A stretch of DNA of 30,706 nt, from assembly GCA_964525965.1 (NCBI GenBank), contig CAZGKA010000085.1, positions 1-30,706 on the forward strand. Direction: 5' to 3'. The stretch comes from Methanodesulfokora sp964525965. GTDB lineage: Archaea; Korarchaeota; Korarchaeia; Korarchaeales; Korarchaeaceae. A model generated the notes under the pieces. That model worked only from the letters and a program-made list of their open reading frames with translations. It had not been told where the DNA came from and did not search any database. The position numbers were made by a program, and so were the translations under genes. Each line of letters begins with the position of its first letter. Position 1 is the first letter of the stretch. Positions 30,346 through 30,706 of the stretch are shown piece after piece.

Positions 30346-30706
30346 ATGTCACAGGCTACCTCGGTGTTACTGTTGAAGTACATCAAAGACCCCATCCACG
30401 GATACATCAGACTTAATGATCTGGAGCTTGCTTTGGTCGAAACTAGAGCAGTTCAGAGACTTAGAAGAATAAGACAGCTCGCTGGATCTGAATATGTGTA
30501 CCCTGGAGCGATACACACGAGATTCGAGCACTCGCTCGGAACAATGTTCGTGGCCGGGCTTATGGGAATGACCTTAGCTGAGAAAGGTGAGGGAGAAGGT
30601 CGTGTTGTTCAGATAACTAGGCTCCAGGGGCTCTTACATGATGTGGGTCATGGTCCCTTTTCTCATGTCTTCGAGCCTGTGATGGAGGAGTTCTGTGGAC
30701 TGACCC
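30346..30706 (+). CDS. HD-superfamily phosphohydrolase, truncated by the window edge
   Basis: Only the first 120 codons are present. KYIKDPIHGYIRLND is the opening of SAMHD1-like HD phosphohydrolases, followed by TRAVQRLRRIRQLAGSEYVYPGA and the metal-binding histidines and aspartate in TRFEHSLGT (first H) and GLLHDVGHGPFSHVFE (HD pair). Such enzymes are often dNTP triphosphohydrolases, but the activity is not certain. The ATG at 30346 is the first in-frame start; a later GTG or TTG fits the TATA-like box better. The frame is open to the last base. Confidence 0.88.
   Translation, partial: MSQATSVLLLKYIKDPIHGYIRLNDLELALVETRAVQRLRRIRQLAGSEYVYPGAIHTRFEHSLGTMFVAGLMGMTLAEKGEGEGRVVQITRLQGLLHDVGHGPFSHVFEPVMEEFCGLT

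Noticed and set aside
1..30706. CRISPR array, insertion sequence, integrase or prophage.
   Set aside because: I saw no regularly spaced repeats, transposase or integrase motifs, and no region of clearly different codon use.

Overview
This window is archaeal chromosome, dense and almost entirely housekeeping in content. Archaeal markers are aIF2-beta and aIF1A, RIO1 kinase, a Dim2-like KH protein, DNA topoisomerase VI (both subunits), Hjc, Kae1, type 2 methionine aminopeptidase, tRNA splicing endonuclease, archease, a UbiA-type archaeal lipid prenyltransferase, L40e and intron-containing tRNA genes. Many starts are GTG or TTG, and TATA-like boxes precede several genes. The base composition looks close to balanced. 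A tRNA that reads as Ile with a genomically encoded UAU anticodon is rare in archaea; from memory it is reported in Korarchaeum and Nanoarchaeum. With the TACK-like gene set this makes a korarchaeon a plausible source. That assignment is inference. I see no IS element, integrase, CRISPR array or phage gene.

Layout. 1-1200: a DUF354 gene and an intron-bearing tRNA-Ile(UAU), both on the minus strand. 1232-6586: a plus-strand run of OB-fold protein, aIF2-beta, aIF1A, RIO1, Dim2-like KH, Top6B and Top6A, tightly packed with overlaps. 6600-7400: tRNA-Glu, Leu and Gln, then tRNA-Arg and L40e on the other strand. 7396-9670: a small winged-helix gene and divergent succinyl-CoA synthetase genes (sucD minus, sucC plus). 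9704-9933: tRNA-Lys and an intron-bearing tRNA-Gly. 10040-15612 (minus): a saccharopine/lysine dehydrogenase-like gene, tRNA-Leu, a VWA/MoxR pair, deoC, cmk and kae1. 15683-17004 (plus): map and hjc. 17011-19023 (minus): endA and a Gfo/Idh oxidoreductase. 19091-19945: the UbiA prenyltransferase. 19963-24011 (minus): three consecutive CBS-domain genes and an Rqc2/NFACT gene. 24051-25365 (plus): an orphan membrane protein and archease. 25369-26796 (minus): cysS. 26856-30330 (plus): tyrS, a fused NAD(P)HX epimerase/dehydratase, gcvH and a short archaemetzincin-like protease. From 30346 an HD-domain phosphohydrolase runs off the right edge.

Functional themes are translation initiation and ribosome maturation (aIF2-beta, aIF1A, RIO1, Dim2, L40e), tRNA supply and processing (nine tRNAs, EndA, archease, Kae1, CysRS, TyrRS), and DNA topology and recombination (Topo VI, Hjc). 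The observations most worth a second look are: a Top6A whose Toprim DxD motif reads D-L-S; the tRNA-Ile(UAU) with a 32-nt intron; a tRNA-Gly(CCC) with C at position 33 and a 14-nt intron; a splicing endonuclease made of two fused repeats; and a recurring arrangement in which one A/T element sits midway between divergent starts about 25-35 nt away on each side.
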